The notes beneath the pieces were generated by a model that worked only from the letters and a program-made list of their open reading frames with translations, ran no database searches and was not told the DNA's origin. Shown piece after piece: positions 1 to 11,300 of a stretch of 64,000 nt of DNA (positions are counted from its first letter, which is position 1; every line of letters starts with the position of its first letter). Location of the stretch: NCBI RefSeq assembly GCF_014284365.1, contig NZ_JACOGG010000018.1:1-64000 (forward strand), in the 5' to 3' direction. The DNA is from Cognatundibacterium rugosum. Lineage in GTDB: Bacteria; Pseudomonadota; Gammaproteobacteria; Burkholderiales; Burkholderiaceae_D. A program made the position numbers and the translations under genes.

Positions 1-121
1 CAACGTATCGATCACAGTAAAACTGATCAACCCAATCGCGATGGAAGAAGGCTTGCGCTTCGCTATCCGTGAAGGTGGTCGTACAGTCGGTGCAGGCGTT
101 GTTGCTAAAATCATCGAGTAA
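1..121 (+). CDS. tuf: Elongation factor Tu, C-terminal end (partial)
   Basis: The window opens inside this gene; the last 39 codons are visible, reading in frame from base 2 to a TAA stop. The tail, including the stretch [20 protein letters not shown] and the ending AKIIE, is the highly conserved domain 3 end of bacterial EF-Tu, the GTPase that carries aminoacyl-tRNA to the ribosome. A tuf gene just before tRNA-Trp and secE is the usual arrangement in Beta- and Gammaproteobacteria, so this is probably the tuf copy associated with secE-nusG. Nothing can be said about its start or promoter. Confidence 0.95.
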
Positions 122-141
122 TTTGTAGTAATGAATCAAGC

Positions 142-165
142 GCGGCAACCTGTTCTGGTTGCCGC
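142..165 (+). terminator. Hairpin after tuf
   Basis: A perfect 9-bp stem (GCGGCAACC with GGTTGCCGC) and a 6-base loop lie 20 bases after the tuf stop. No T-run follows, so it may be a processing or 3'-end-stabilising hairpin between the tuf mRNA and tRNA-Trp rather than a true intrinsic terminator. Confidence 0.45.
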
Positions 166-189
166 TCAAATTCAGCCAGTATCAAACGT

Positions 190-265
190 AGGGGTGTAGC
201 TCAATTGGCAGAGCGACGGTCTCCAAAACCGTAGGCTGGGGGTTCGATTCCCTCCGCCCCTGCCA
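190..265 (+). tRNA. trnW: tRNA-Trp (anticodon CCA)
   Basis: A complete 76-base cloverleaf with encoded 3' CCA. The acceptor stem pairs AGGGGTG with CGCCCCT, the D-arm contains TAGCTCAATTGG, the anticodon loop CTCCAAA has CCA at 223-225, and the T-loop is TTCGATT. It lies between tuf and secE, the standard place for tRNA-Trp in proteobacteria, and is probably cotranscribed with them and cut out of the transcript. Confidence 0.98.
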
Positions 266-301
266 CCATCTAAGCCGCAGGGCACCGAAAGTAAATACAG
301 T

Positions 302-685
302 ATGTCTAATCATTCCGTCCAGACAGTCAGTACCTCCAATGACAAATATAAAGTCATTCTGGCGGTTTTTGCTGTAGTTGCTGGAATTGCTGCATTTTAT
401 GTTCTTGCTGGTCAGTCTACCTGGGTGCGCGCCGCAGCACTGGTGGTCGGTCTGGTGATTGCTGGTGGTTTGTTGGTAGTCTCAGACTTGGGACGCAATT
501 TTGTTGAATTTGCTAAAGAATCTGTTCGTGAAACTAAGAAAGTAGTTTGGCCTACCCGTAAGGAAGCAGGTCAGATTACCGCTGTTGTTTTTGGTTTTGT
601 GCTGGTGATGGCAATTTTCCTTTGGGGAACAGATAAATTCCTCGAGTTTATGTTGTATGACGTAATCCTTGGATGGAAAAAATAA
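302..685 (+). CDS. secE: Preprotein translocase subunit SecE
   Basis: SecE clamps the SecY channel of the inner-membrane protein export machine. The 127-residue product has three predicted membrane segments (about residues 17-36, 43-63 and 92-113), as in the longer enterobacterial-type SecE. The cytoplasmic amphipathic helix before the last segment carries the family signature [16 protein letters not shown] at about 74-89. The ATG at 302 follows the tRNA by 36 bases. The stop codon overlaps the first base of nusG, so the two genes are translationally linked. Confidence 0.96.
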   Translation: MSNHSVQTVSTSNDKYKVILAVFAVVAGIAAFYVLAGQSTWVRAAALVVGLVIAGGLLVVSDLGRNFVEFAKESVRETKKVVWPTRKEAGQITAVVFGFVLVMAIFLWGTDKFLEFMLYDVILGWKK

Positions 686-1278
686 TGAGCGATAACATTC
701 AGGAAAACGAACAAGGTACAGCGCCAGTGGTGTCTGTGCCTAAAAGTGCTAAAAGATGGTACGCGGTGCATGCGTATTCCGGTATGGAAAAAAGTGTTCA
801 GCGTGCTCTGGTAGAGCGTATTGAACGCGCAGAAATGCAGGATAAATTTGGTCGCATTCTGGTTCCTACGGAAGAAGTCATCGAAGTGCGTAACGGCCGT
901 AAGGCAGTGACTGAGCGCAGGCTGTTCCCGAGCTATGTATTCGTCGAAATGGAAATGACTGACGATACTTGGCATTTGGTTAAAAATACCAGCAAAGTAA
1001 CTGGCTTTATTGGTGGTAAATCGAATAAGCCTTCTCCTATCCCTCAGCATGAAGTGGATAAGATCTTGCAGCAAATGCAGGATGGTGTAGAAAAACCAAG
1101 ACCAAAAGTCTTGTATGAAGTGGGTGAAGTGGTTCGTATTAAAGAAGGCCCATTCACAGACTTTAACGGCAGCGTGGAAGAAGTTAATTACGAGAAATCG
1201 AAAGTCCGCGTCACCGTGACTATTTTTGGCCGTGCGACACCAGTAGAACTGGAATTCGCTCAGGTAGAAAAAGTCTGA
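685..1278 (+). CDS. nusG: Transcription termination/antitermination factor NusG
   Basis: NusG binds RNA polymerase through its N-terminal NGN domain and links it to Rho or ribosomal protein S10 through its C-terminal KOW domain. The NGN start is clear ([19 protein letters not shown] near residue 20), and the KOW domain begins around [16 protein letters not shown]. An in-frame ATG at 673 exists inside secE. The ATG at 685, overlapping the secE stop by one base, gives the expected 197-residue length and a start MSDN typical of the family, so it is preferred. Confidence 0.97.
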   Translation: MSDNIQENEQGTAPVVSVPKSAKRWYAVHAYSGMEKSVQRALVERIERAEMQDKFGRILVPTEEVIEVRNGRKAVTERRLFPSYVFVEMEMTDDTWHLVKNTSKVTGFIGGKSNKPSPIPQHEVDKILQQMQDGVEKPRPKVLYEVGEVVRIKEGPFTDFNGSVEEVNYEKSKVRVTVTIFGRATPVELEFAQVEKV

Positions 1279-1406
1279 TCAGAATAAAAGAATAAATCGT
1301 TAATCAGTACGATGAAGGCAGTAATTCAGAAACTGATGCAAGCCGAGGAGCCTGGCAGTAGCAGTATCAAGTCAGGCGCTAATACTCATTTTATTTAGGA
1401 GCCAAC

Positions 1407-1838
1407 ATGGCAAAGAAAATTATTGGTTTTATCAAGCTGCAAGTGCCAGCTGGTAAAGCAAATCCATCCCCACCTATCGGTCCAGCTCTGGGTCAACGTG
1501 GTTTGAATATCATGGAATTCTGCAAAGCATTCAATGCGCAGACCCAAGGTATGGAACCAGGCATGCCAATTCCTGTTGTGATCACCGCATTTGCTGACAA
1601 GTCTTTCACATTCGTGATGAAGACGCCTCCAGCAACATACATGATCAAAAAAGCAGCTGGCATCACTAAAGGTTCTGCTAAGCCACATACCGACAAAGTT
1701 GGTAAGATCACTCGTGCTCAAGCTGAAGAAATCGCTAAAGTTAAAGCAAAAGATCTGACAGCAGCTGATATGGACGCAGCAGTCCGTACTATCGCTGGTT
1801 CTGCCCGTTCTATGGGTATCACGGTGGAGGGTCTGTAA
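1407..1838 (+). CDS. rplK: 50S ribosomal protein L11
   Basis: L11 forms the GTPase-associated centre of the large subunit with 23S rRNA and is needed for the stringent response. The 143-residue length is typical. The proline-rich N-terminus ([20 protein letters not shown]) and the C-terminal RNA-binding domain ending in [13 protein letters not shown] are diagnostic. AGGAG lies just before the ATG. The TAA shares its last base with the rplA start, indicating coupled translation. The 128-base leader before it is where L1 feedback control is known to act in E. coli; no clear L1 site was proven here. Confidence 0.98.
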   Translation: MAKKIIGFIKLQVPAGKANPSPPIGPALGQRGLNIMEFCKAFNAQTQGMEPGMPIPVVITAFADKSFTFVMKTPPATYMIKKAAGITKGSAKPHTDKVGKITRAQAEEIAKVKAKDLTAADMDAAVRTIAGSARSMGITVEGL

Positions 1839-2530
1839 TGGCTAAGTTATCTAAAAAAGCAAAGTTGCTCGCAACTAAAGTCGATCGTCTGAAAGTTTAC
1901 TCTTTCGATAACGCAGTTGCTCTGATCAAAGAATGCGCAACAGCGAAATTCAACGAATCCATCGACGTTTCCGTACAACTGGGTGTAGATCCTAAGAAAT
2001 CTGACCAGGTAGTTCGTGGCGCAGTTGTATTGCCAGCTGGTACAGGTAAAACTGTACGTGTAGCGGTATTCGCGCAAGGTGCAAAAGCTGAAGAGGCGAA
2101 AGCAGCCGGTGCTGATATCGTTGGTATGGAAGATCTGGCAGAACGTGTTAAAGCTGGCGACATGCCATTTGATATCGTGATCGCTTCCCCAGACACTATG
2201 CGTATCGTTGGTACACTGGGTCAGGTACTGGGTCCACGTGGCCTGATGCCAAATCCAAAAGTTGGTACAGTAACTCCAGACGTTGCGACTGCAGTTAAAA
2301 ATGCAAAAGCAGGTCAGGTGCAGTACCGTACAGATAAAGCTGGTATCATTCACACTACTATCGGTCGTAAGTCTTTTGCAGATGCAGATCTGAAAGCCAA
2401 CCTGGTAGCGCTGATCGATGCTTTGAACAAAGCAAAACCAGCTTCTTCCAAAGGTGTTTACCTGCGTAAAGTATCCATCTCTTCCACGATGGGTGCTGGC
2501 GTACGTGTTGACCACGGAAATCTGGCTTAA
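1838..2530 (+). CDS. rplA: 50S ribosomal protein L1
   Basis: L1 binds the mobile L1 stalk of 23S rRNA and helps release deacylated tRNA; in many bacteria it also represses the rplKA mRNA. The 230-residue product has the conserved [18 protein letters not shown] segment of domain II (about residues 130-147) and the C-terminal [11 protein letters not shown] signature. The ATG overlaps the rplK stop by one base. Confidence 0.98.
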   Translation: MAKLSKKAKLLATKVDRLKVYSFDNAVALIKECATAKFNESIDVSVQLGVDPKKSDQVVRGAVVLPAGTGKTVRVAVFAQGAKAEEAKAAGADIVGMEDLAERVKAGDMPFDIVIASPDTMRIVGTLGQVLGPRGLMPNPKVGTVTPDVATAVKNAKAGQVQYRTDKAGIIHTTIGRKSFADADLKANLVALIDALNKAKPASSKGVYLRKVSISSTMGAGVRVDHGNLA

Positions 2531-2821
2531 GTAAGTAATTAAGTCCTCATGGCTCATGCCATGGGGCGAATCTTTGGGCTGAACAGTCAGTAATGGCTGT
2601 TCAGAGTGTCAAAGACCGTTGGGCTGATGTCCGTCAGGAATCAGTTAAACACCAAAGACGCAAGTCTGAAGAACCCAACGCAGATGGTGTACCCGAACAA
2701 GTTTTGTAGTGATTACTGGTCCGCCAGTGAAACTCCTAACTTCGGACGCCGTGTTCGAAACGATACGAAGGAAGCATGTCATCCTGATGTGCCTACTGAC
2801 TATCATTAATGGAGGTTGACC
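2531..2821 (+). promoter_or_regulatory. rplJ leader (probable L10 autoregulatory leader)
   Basis: This 291-base untranslated stretch precedes rplJ. It holds a hairpin at 2579-2604 (CTGAACAG with CTGTTCAG) and a longer-range pairing of CGTTGGG at 2617-2623 with CCCAACG at 2674-2680, enclosing a region that could fold further. In proteobacteria the L10-(L7/L12) complex is known to bind such a leader and repress rplJL translation. The assignment rests on position and pairing, not on a covariance-model match. An rplJ promoter may also lie here. Confidence 0.65.
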
Positions 2822-3319
2822 GTGAGTCTCAATCTGAATGACAAAAAGGCCGTCGTCGCTGAAGTCTCTGCAAAAGTAGCAACTGCACAGACTATCGTCG
2901 TGGCTGAATATCGTGGCATCCAGGTCGGTCATTTGACGCAATTGCGTGCTTCTGCACGCGCTCAAGGCGTATACATGCGCGTGTTGAAAAACACACTGGC
3001 ACGTCGCGCTGTTGAGGGAACTGCATTTGCCAGCCTCGCTTCTGAAATGACTGGTCCGTTGATTTATGCAATCTCGGAAGATGCCGTTGCAGCTGCTAAA
3101 GTCGTACAAGACTTTGCAAAAACCAACGACAAACTGGTTATCAAAGCAGGTAACTATGCAGGCAAATCGCTGGATAAAGCTGGCGTTGTTGCATTGGCAA
3201 GCATTCCTAGCCGTGAAGTACTGTTGGCGCAAGTTGTGGGCATGATGCAGGCACCTGTATCTGCATTTGCACGCGCTCTGGCAGCTGTGGCAGCGAAGAA
3301 AGAAGCAGAAGCTGCTTAA
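2822..3319 (+). CDS. rplJ: 50S ribosomal protein L10
   Basis: L10 anchors L7/L12 dimers on the ribosomal stalk. The start is a GTG at 2822 with an ideal GGAGG at 2811-2815. A TTG at 2816 is in frame but abuts that ribosome-binding site, so it is rejected. The 165-residue product begins [16 protein letters not shown] and carries the L10 core [17 protein letters not shown] and the region around [13 protein letters not shown]. Its Ala-rich C-terminal helix is where L7/L12 binds. rplL follows after 59 bases. Confidence 0.97.
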   Translation: MSLNLNDKKAVVAEVSAKVATAQTIVVAEYRGIQVGHLTQLRASARAQGVYMRVLKNTLARRAVEGTAFASLASEMTGPLIYAISEDAVAAAKVVQDFAKTNDKLVIKAGNYAGKSLDKAGVVALASIPSREVLLAQVVGMMQAPVSAFARALAAVAAKKEAEAA

Positions 3320-3378
3320 TTGCAGTGTTTGTTTCCGTCAAATACCGTATCAATGTAATTAATTAATTGGAGTTTCAA

Positions 3379-3750
3379 ATGGCAATTAGCAAAGACGATA
3401 TCCTGGAAGCCGTAGGCGCGATGTCCGTAATGGATCTGAACGACCTGGTAAAAGCTTTCGAAGAAAAATTCGGCGTATCCGCAGCAGCAGTTGCAGCTGG
3501 TCCTGCAGCAGCTGGTCCTGCAGCAGCAGCTGAAGAACAAACAGAATTCACTGTTGTTCTGGCTGAAGCTGGCGCAAACAAAGTTAGCGTTATTAAAGCA
3601 GTTCGCGAAATCACCGGTCTGGGCTTGAAAGAAGCTAAAGATCTGGTTGACGGCGCACCTAAAGCAGTTAAAGAAGGTGTTGCTAAAGCTGACGCTGAAG
3701 CCGCTAAGAAAAAGCTGGAAGAAGCTGGCGCGAAAGTCGAAGTTAAGTAA
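3379..3750 (+). CDS. rplL: 50S ribosomal protein L7/L12
   Basis: This is the multicopy stalk protein that recruits translational GTPases. The 123-residue product has the N-terminal dimerisation part, a very Ala-rich flexible hinge at about residues 35-55, and the conserved C-terminal factor-binding domain ([20 protein letters not shown]). The ATG at 3379 follows TTGGAG; an upstream in-frame TTG at 3367 would remove that ribosome-binding site and is not used. Confidence 0.98.
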   Translation: MAISKDDILEAVGAMSVMDLNDLVKAFEEKFGVSAAAVAAGPAAAGPAAAAEEQTEFTVVLAEAGANKVSVIKAVREITGLGLKEAKDLVDGAPKAVKEGVAKADAEAAKKKLEEAGAKVEVK

Positions 3751-3761
3751 TTTCGCATTAA

Positions 3762-3781
3762 GGCAAATCTTCGGATTTGCC
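3762..3781 (+). terminator. UUCG-tetraloop hairpin after rplL
   Basis: Twelve bases past the rplL stop, GGCAAATC and GATTTGCC form a perfect 8-bp stem closed by a TTCG loop, an exceptionally stable RNA tetraloop. No T-run follows. It is probably the first element of an rplL-rpoB attenuator or processing site, together with the hairpin at 3795-3820. Confidence 0.55.
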
Positions 3782-3794
3782 GAAGTCAAAGGCA

Positions 3795-3820
3795 GGAATC
3801 CTCTTGTAAGAGAGGGTTCC
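3795..3820 (+). terminator. rplL-rpoB attenuator-like hairpin
   Basis: An 11-bp stem with two G-U pairs (GGAATCCTCTT with GAGAGGGTTCC, loop GTAA) is followed by TCTTTGGCTTC. Partial termination between rplL and rpoB, which keeps polymerase below ribosomal protein levels, is established in E. coli. The position and weak U-tract here suggest the same role. Confidence 0.6.
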
Positions 3821-3965
3821 TCTTTGGCTTCTTTGTCGTTCAGGGTTGTTTAGCTGTTCATTAAGACCGAGGGCTGAGACTTGAGGTTTTTTGTCGCAGA
3901 GTTACTTGAATTTTGTGCCAGGAATCCTGAATTCTCCATCCTTCCTTGTCACTCACGGAGTGTCC

Positions 3966-6900
3966 ATGCACTACTCATTTACTGAGAAGAAGCGTATTCG
4001 TAAATCTTTTGCGAAGCGCGCCAACGTCCACAACGTTCCGTTCTTGCTGGCGACTCAAATCGAGTCGTATAAAAGTTTTTTGCAAGAAGACAGAACGCCG
4101 GTAAACCGTAAAAATGAGGGCTTGCAGTCTGCCTTCACTTCGATTTTTCCTATCGTTTCACACAACGGGTTCGCTCGTCTCGAATTCTTGTCCTATGTTT
4201 TAGGTGATCCGGCATTTGACGTCAAGGAATGTCAACTGCGTGGTCTGACCTTTGCATCGCCATTACGTGCGAAAGTGCGTCTGGTCATTCTGGATAAAGA
4301 ATCCCCGACTAAGCCAGTCGTCAAGGAAATGAAGGAACAGGAAGTCTACATGGGCGAACTGCCTTTGATGACGACCACAGGTTCTTTTGTTATTAACGGT
4401 ACTGAGCGTGTGATCGTGTCTCAGTTGCACCGTTCCCCGGGTGTGTTCTTTGAACATGACCGCGGTAAGACGCACTCCTCCGGTAAGTTGCTGTTCTCCG
4501 CACGTATCATTCCTTACCGTGGTTCGTGGCTGGATTTCGAATTCGATCCAAAAGATATACTGTTCTTCCGTATTGACCGTCGTCGTAAGATGCCAGTCAC
4601 TATTTTGTTGCGTGCTATTGGCATGAACAACGAGCAGATCCTGGCGAATTTCTTCGTATTCGACAATTTCAATCTGCACAGCGATGGCGCAGAGATGGAA
4701 TTCGTTGCAGAGCGTCTGCGCGGTGAAGTCGCACGTTTCGATATTACCGACAAATCCGGTAAAGTGATCGTTGCCAAAGACAAGCGTATCAACGCAAAGC
4801 ATGTCCGTGAAATCGAAGCCGGTGGTGTTAAACACATCTCCGTGCCTGAAGATTACCTGTTAGGTCGTGTGCTGGCGAAGAACATCATTGATGCGGATAC
4901 CGGCGAAGTGATCGCTAACGCCAATGATGAATTGACCGAAGAATTGCTGGGTCGTCTGCGCGATGCGCGCGTGACTGATATCCAGACGCTGTACACCAAT
5001 GATCTGGATCAGGGTGCCTACATTTCCCAGACGCTGCGTACTGACGACACCGCTGACCAGATGGCAGCCCGTGTAGCGATCTACCGCATGATGCGTCCTG
5101 GCGAACCGCCAACAGAAGAGTCCGTAGAAGCACTGTTCAATGGCTTGTTCTACAGCGAAGAACGTTACGATCTGTCCGCTGTCGGTCGCATGAAGTTCAA
5201 CCGCCGTATTGGCCGTGATGAACTGACTGGCGCCATGACTTTGTCTAACGAAGACATTCTGGCAGTGATTAAGATCCTGGTTGAGCTGCGCAATGGCCGT
5301 GGCGAAGTGGATGATATCGATCACTTGGGTAACCGTCGCGTACGTTGCGTTGGTGAGTTGGCTGAGAATCAGTTCCGTGCCGGTCTGGTGCGTGTAGAAC
5401 GTGCAGTGAAAGAACGTCTGGGTCAGGCAGAAGCCGATAACCTGATGCCTCACGATCTGATCAACTCCAAGCCGATTTCTGCTGCGATCCGCGAATTCTT
5501 CGGTTCGTCTCAGTTGTCCCAGTTTATGGATCAGACTAACCCGCTGTCCGAAATCACGCATAAGCGTCGTATTTCCGCATTGGGACCTGGTGGTCTGACC
5601 CGTGAACGTGCCGGCTTTGAAGTCCGCGACGTGCATCCGACCCACTACGGCCGTGTATGCCCGATTGAGACTCCTGAAGGTCCGAACATTGGTCTGATCA
5701 ACTCGCTGGCTCTGTATGCGCGTCTGAACGAATACGGCTTCCTGGAAACACCATACCGTAAAGTTATCGACAGCAAGATCACTAACCAGATCGATTATCT
5801 GTCTGCAATCGAAGAAGGTCGTTACATCATCGCTCAGGCGAATGCGTCCATCGACAAAGATGGCACGCTGGTCGATGAGTTGGTATCTTCCCGTCAGGCT
5901 GGCGAAACGATACTGGTTTCTCCTGAGCGCGTTCAGTACATGGACGTGGCTACCGGTCAGGTGGTTTCCGTTGCGGCTTCGCTGATTCCGTTCCTCGAAC
6001 ACGATGATGCGAACCGTGCGTTGATGGGTGCCAACATGCAACGTCAGGCAGTTCCTTGCTTACGTCCAGAAAAAGCATTTGTCGGTACCGGTATCGAACG
6101 TACTGTGGCAGTTGACTCCGGTACGACGGTTCAGGCACTGCGTGGCGGTAAAGTCGATTACATCGATGCGGGCCGTATCGTTATTCGTGTGAACGATGAC
6201 GAAGCGCAGGCAGGCGAAGTCGGTGTTGATATTTACAACCTGATTAAATACACACGTTCCAACCAGAACACCAATATCAACCAGCGTCCTATCGTGAAGG
6301 TCGGCGACGTGGTTGCGCGCGGTGACGTTCTGGCTGACGGTGCTTCGACCGATCTGGGCGAGCTGGCACTGGGTCAGAACATGCTGGTCGCGTTTATGCC
6401 TTGGAACGGCTATAACTTCGAAGATTCGATCCTGATCTCCGAAAAAGTGGTTGCTGACGACCGTTACACCTCGATTCATATCGAAGAGTTATCGGTTGTT
6501 GCACGTGACACCAAGCTGGGTGCAGAAGAAATTACCCGCGATATCTCCAACCTGGCTGAAAATCAGCTGGCGCGTCTGGATGAATCCGGTATCGTCTACA
6601 TCGGTGCTGAAGTCACTGCTGGCGACACACTGGTCGGTAAAGTGACACCAAAAGGTGAAACTCAGCTGACACCGGAAGAAAAACTGCTGCGTGCGATTTT
6701 CGGTGAAAAAGCTTCTGACGTAAAAGATACTTCCCTGCGCGTGCCTTCCGGCATGGTAGGTACGGTCATCGACGTACAGGTCTTCACCCGCGAAGGTATC
6801 CAACGCGACAAACGTGCACAACAGATTATCGATGACGAACTGAAACGCTACCGCCTCGATCTGAACGATCAGCTGCGTATCGTGGAAGGCGATGCATTCG

Positions 6901-8072
6901 AGCGTCTGGAACGTATGCTGGAAGGTAAGATCGCTGACGGCGGCCCGAACAAACTGGCCAAAGGCACCAAGATCACTAAAGAATACCTGGCAAGCATAGA
7001 CAAATATCACTGGTTCGATATTCGTCTGGCTGCTGATGATGCTGCCAATGCGCTGGTTGCGATGAAAGATTCCATCGCTGAAAAACGTCATCAGTTCGAT
7101 CTGGCATTTGAAGAAAAACGTACCAAACTGACACAGGGCGATGAATTGCCACCTGGCGTACAGAAGATGGTCAAAGTCTATCTGGCCGTTAAACGTCGCC
7201 TGCAGCCTGGTGACAAGATGGCGGGTCGTCACGGTAATAAGGGTGTGGTTTCCCGTATCGTGCCTATCGAAGATATGCCTTACATGGCTGACGGTACACC
7301 GGCAGACATCGTACTGAACCCATTGGGTGTTCCATCCCGTATGAACGTGGGTCAGGTGTTGGAAGTGCATCTGGGCTGGGCAGCAAAAGGTCTGGGCTTG
7401 CGTATCGGCGAAATGCTGAAAGCAAAAGCTAAGGTAGAAGAACTGCGTGAATTCCTGAAGAAGATTTATAACGAATCTGGTAAACAGGAAGACATCGACA
7501 GCCTGTCCGAAGTTGAGATTCTGGAATTGACGAACAACCTGAAACATGGTGTTCCGTTTGCAACGCCGGTGTTTGACGGTGCCCACGAATCTGAAATTCG
7601 TCGCATGCTGGATCTGGCTTTCCCTGACCACATCGCACAACAACTAGGTATGACACCGTCTAAAAACCAGGTCACCCTGTTTGATGGACGTACCGGTGAA
7701 GCGTTTGAGCGTAAAGTCACCCTGGGTTATATGCATGTTCTCAAGCTGCATCATCTGGTTGATGATAAAATGCATGCCCGCTCGACTGGACCTTACTCTT
7801 TGGTGACGCAACAACCGCTGGGTGGTAAAGCTCAGTTCGGTGGTCAGCGTTTCGGTGAGATGGAGGTTTGGGCACTGGAAGCATACGGCGCGTCTTACGT
7901 CTTGCAAGAGATGTTGACCGTGAAGTCCGATGACGTGAATGGCCGTACCAAAGTGTACGAAAACCTCGTTAAGGGCGATCACGTGATCGACGCCGGTATG
8001 CCAGAGTCGTTCAACGTTCTGGTTAAAGAGATCCGTTCTCTGGGTATCGATATTGACCTGGAGCGCGACTGA
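3966..8072 (+). CDS. rpoB: DNA-directed RNA polymerase subunit beta
   Basis: This is the beta subunit of RNA polymerase, forming one pincer and part of the active-centre channel. The frame is open further upstream, but the ATG at 3966 gives a 1368-residue protein starting [15 protein letters not shown], the usual betaproteobacterial length and start. The rifampicin region reads wild type in outline ([20 protein letters not shown], then [11 protein letters not shown]). The C-terminus holds the KPGDK-like and [20 protein letters not shown] segments that contact beta-prime. Codon use is strongly biased, as expected for a highly expressed gene. Confidence 0.98.
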   Translation: MHYSFTEKKRIRKSFAKRANVHNVPFLLATQIESYKSFLQEDRTPVNRKNEGLQSAFTSIFPIVSHNGFARLEFLSYVLGDPAFDVKECQLRGLTFASPLRAKVRLVILDKESPTKPVVKEMKEQEVYMGELPLMTTTGSFVINGTERVIVSQLHRSPGVFFEHDRGKTHSSGKLLFSARIIPYRGSWLDFEFDPKDILFFRIDRRRKMPVTILLRAIGMNNEQILANFFVFDNFNLHSDGAEMEFVAERLRGEVARFDITDKSGKVIVAKDKRINAKHVREIEAGGVKHISVPEDYLLGRVLAKNIIDADTGEVIANANDELTEELLGRLRDARVTDIQTLYTNDLDQGAYISQTLRTDDTADQMAARVAIYRMMRPGEPPTEESVEALFNGLFYSEERYDLSAVGRMKFNRRIGRDELTGAMTLSNEDILAVIKILVELRNGRGEVDDIDHLGNRRVRCVGELAENQFRAGLVRVERAVKERLGQAEADNLMPHDLINSKPISAAIREFFGSSQLSQFMDQTNPLSEITHKRRISALGPGGLTRERAGFEVRDVHPTHYGRVCPIETPEGPNIGLINSLALYARLNEYGFLETPYRKVIDSKITNQIDYLSAIEEGRYIIAQANASIDKDGTLVDELVSSRQAGETILVSPERVQYMDVATGQVVSVAASLIPFLEHDDANRALMGANMQRQAVPCLRPEKAFVGTGIERTVAVDSGTTVQALRGGKVDYIDAGRIVIRVNDDEAQAGEVGVDIYNLIKYTRSNQNTNINQRPIVKVGDVVARGDVLADGASTDLGELALGQNMLVAFMPWNGYNFEDSILISEKVVADDRYTSIHIEELSVVARDTKLGAEEITRDISNLAENQLARLDESGIVYIGAEVTAGDTLVGKVTPKGETQLTPEEKLLRAIFGEKASDVKDTSLRVPSGMVGTVIDVQVFTREGIQRDKRAQQIIDDELKRYRLDLNDQLRIVEGDAFERLERMLEGKIADGGPNKLAKGTKITKEYLASIDKYHWFDIRLAADDAANALVAMKDSIAEKRHQFDLAFEEKRTKLTQGDELPPGVQKMVKVYLAVKRRLQPGDKMAGRHGNKGVVSRIVPIEDMPYMADGTPADIVLNPLGVPSRMNVGQVLEVHLGWAAKGLGLRIGEMLKAKAKVEELREFLKKIYNESGKQEDIDSLSEVEILELTNNLKHGVPFATPVFDGAHESEIRRMLDLAFPDHIAQQLGMTPSKNQVTLFDGRTGEAFERKVTLGYMHVLKLHHLVDDKMHARSTGPYSLVTQQPLGGKAQFGGQRFGEMEVWALEAYGASYVLQEMLTVKSDDVNGRTKVYENLVKGDHVIDAGMPESFNVLVKEIRSLGIDIDLERD

Positions 8073-8078
8073 TCGCAG

Positions 8079-8108
8079 TCACCAGCAGGAAGGCCTTCTT
8101 GCTGGTGA
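8079..8108 (+). other. Strong hairpin 1 in the rpoB-rpoC spacer
   Basis: Six bases after the rpoB stop there is a 30-base near-perfect palindrome: TCACCAGCA pairs with TGCTGGTGA and the pairing continues inward to a GGCC loop, 13 bp in all with one G-U pair. No T-run follows, so an RNase III site or 3'-end-protecting structure fits better than an intrinsic terminator. Confidence 0.6.
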
Positions 8109-8151
8109 TGCTCACAGAGCAAAGTTTTTGTAGTCTTAGTAGTAAAGCCAC

Positions 8152-8172
8152 CGCCCGAACGTGTTTCGGGCG
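8152..8172 (+). other. Strong hairpin 2 in the rpoB-rpoC spacer
   Basis: CGCCCGAA at 8152-8159 pairs perfectly with TTCGGGCG at 8165-8172 around a five-base loop, and flanking CCA and TGG could extend the stem. It lies midway in the 282-base rpoB-rpoC gap. It may act with hairpin 1 as an attenuator or processing signal. Confidence 0.55.
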
Positions 8173-8354
8173 TTGGTCATTCAGCTAGCCCGCAGTTTGG
8201 AAGTGGATTTTCGTTCCCGGTATCTGATGGAACCAGTTTTTCAAGGTAAATTCTGGCTCTCCCGTCGATGCGAACAGGGTCAGCGACGAAACAACTTCTC
8301 TTGCAGCACTATTCAGCCACCAAGCGTTTGCCGCGCTTAACTGGAGTGATATAC

Positions 8355-11300
8355 ATGAAAGCCCTGCTCGATTTATTCAAGCAAGTCCAACCAAACGAAC
8401 AATTCGACGCGATCAAGATTGGTCTGGCGTCACCGGATAAAATCCGTTCCTGGTCTTATGGCGAAGTTAAAAAGCCAGAAACCATTAACTACCGTACCTT
8501 CAAGCCAGAACGTGATGGTCTGTTCTGCGCCAAAATTTTCGGACCGATCAAGGATTACGAATGCCTGTGCGGTAAGTACAAGCGTCTTAAGCATCGCGGT
8601 GTGATCTGCGAAAAGTGCGGCGTTGAAGTCACACTCGCCAAAGTGCGTCGTGAGCGCATGGGCCATATCGAACTGGCTTCCCCGACTGCGCATATCTGGT
8701 TCCTGAAGTCCCTGCCATCCCGTCTGGGTATGGTACTGGACATGACTTTGCGTGATATCGAGCGCGTACTGTATTTTGAAGCATACGTTGTGACCGATCC
8801 AGGCATGACTCCGCTGAAAAAATGCCAGATCATGTCGGAAGACGACTACGCTGCCAAATACGAAGAATACGGTGATGAATTCACCGCGTTCATGGGTGCC
8901 GAAGGTATCCGCGAATTGCTGCGTTCTATCGACATCGATCGTGATGCAGAAACCCTGCGCACTGAACTCAAAGAATCCAAATCTGAAGCCAAGATCAAGA
9001 AGTACGCTAAGCGTCTGAAAGTATTGGAAGCGTTCCAACGTTCCGGCATTAAGCCAGAATGGATGATCATGGAAGTGTTGCCGGTGCTGCCGCCTGAGCT
9101 GCGTCCTTTGGTACCGCTGGATGGTGGCCGTTTTGCGACTTCCGATCTGAACGATCTGTACCGCCGTGTGATTAACCGTAATAACCGTTTGAAGCGCCTG
9201 ATGGAATTGCGCGCTCCGGAAATCATCACACGCAACGAAAAACGTATGCTCCAGGAAGCGGTTGACTCCCTGCTGGATAACGGTCGTCGCGGTAAAGCCA
9301 TGACAGGCGCGAACAAGCGTCCGCTCAAGTCTCTGGCTGAAATGATCAAAGGTAAAGGCGGTCGTTTCCGTCAGAACTTGCTGGGTAAACGTGTTGACTA
9401 CTCCGGTCGTTCCGTTATCGTGGTGGGTCCACAGCTGAAACTGCATCAGTGCGGTTTGCCTAAGCTGATGGCGCTGGAACTGTTCAAACCTTTCATCTTC
9501 AATAAACTGGAATTGATGGGTCTGGCAACCACCATCAAGGCAGCGAAGAAACTGGTTGAGATTCAGGAACCGGTCGTATGGGATATTCTGGAAGAAGTCA
9601 TCCGCGAACATCCTATCATGCTGAACCGTGCGCCTACGCTGCACCGTCTGGGTATTCAGGCGTTTGAGCCGGTACTGATCGAAGGTAAAGCGATCCAGCT
9701 GCATCCTCTGGTCTGCGCGGCATTCAATGCTGACTTTGACGGTGACCAGATGGCGGTTCACGTTCCTCTGTCTATCGAAGCACAGATGGAAGCGCGCACA
9801 CTGATGCTGGCATCCAATAACATTCTGTTCCCATCCAATGGTGAACCATCCATCGTTCCTTCCCAGGATATCGTTTTGGGTCTGTATTACGCAACGCGTG
9901 AAAAGATCAACGGTAAAGGCGAAGGCATGATGTTCCCTGACGTCTCCGAAGCTATCCGCGCCTGGGACAACAAGGAAGTGGAACTGACCACACGTATCAC
10001 CGTCCGTATCACGGAATATCCAAAAGATGTGGCAACGGGTGAATTCGTTAAGACCATCAAGCGTTATGAAACGACAGTTGGCCGTGCCATCCTGTCTGAA
10101 ATTCTGCCTAAAGGTCTGCCATTCAGCGTACTGAACCGTCCGCTGAAGAAGAAAGAAATTTCCAAACTGATCGATACCTCTTTCCGTAAGTGCGGTCTGC
10201 GCGCAACGGTCGTATTTGCCGATCAGCTGATGCAATCCGGTTTCCGCCTGGCGACCCGTGCAGGTATCTCTATCTGTATCGACGACATGCTGGTACCACC
10301 ACAAAAAGTCACCCTGGTTGCGCAGGCTGAGCACGAAGTCAAACAGATCGAACAGCAATATGCATCCGGTCTGGTGACAGCTGGCGAACGCTACAATAAA
10401 GTGGTGGATATCTGGGGTAAAACCGGTGATGAAGTCGGTAAGGCGATGATGGAACAGCTCAAAGTTGAACCTGTCACCCGTCGCGATGGCACTGTCGGTA
10501 CGCAAGAGTCCTTCAACGCGATTTACATGATGGCCGACTCCGGTGCGCGTGGTTCTGCTGCACAGATCCGTCAGCTGGCCGGTATGCGTGGTCTGATGGC
10601 GAAACCTGACGGCTCCATTATTGAAACGCCGATTACTGCGAACTTCCGTGAAGGTCTGAACGTTTTGCAGTACTTCATTTCCACTCACGGTGCGCGTAAA
10701 GGTCTGGCCGATACCGCGTTGAAGACAGCGAACTCCGGTTACCTGACACGTCGTCTGGTCGACGTTACCCAGGATCTGGTAGTGGTCGAAGACGATTGCG
10801 GAACAACCAACGGTTCTTCTATGAAGGCCCTGGTTGAAGGTGGTGAAGTGAACGTACCGCTGCGCGATCTGATTTTGGGTCGTGTTGCTGCCAACGATAT
10901 CGTCAATCCTGAAACTCAGGAAACCCTGTACGCTGCCGGCTCTTTGCTGGATGAAGTATCGGTAGAACGTATCGAAGCCCTGGGCATTGATGAAGTCAAA
11001 GTCCGTACACCACTGACTTGCGACACCCGTTATGGTCTGTGCGCGATGTGCTACGGTCGTGATCTGGGTCGCGGTAATCTGGTCAACTCTGGTGAAGCAG
11101 TTGGTGTTATCGCTGCGCAGTCCATTGGTGAACCGGGTACACAGTTGACGATGCGTACCTTCCACATCGGTGGTGCAGCGTCGCGTGCCGCAGTGGCATC
11201 TTCGGTTGAAGCGAAATCCAACGGTACCATCCGTTTCACAGCAACCATGCGTTATGTGACTAACGGTAAAGGCGATCAGATCGTGATTTCCCGTTCCGGT

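Noticed and set aside
3891-3965. Upstream extension of rpoB
   Set aside because: The open frame continues upstream, but RpoB homologues start at [15 protein letters not shown], and the extension overlaps the spacer after the attenuator hairpins.
4860-7643. Long minus-strand open frames opposite rpoB
   Set aside because: Shadows of rpoB produced by its codon bias; no ribosome-binding sites or protein-like composition.
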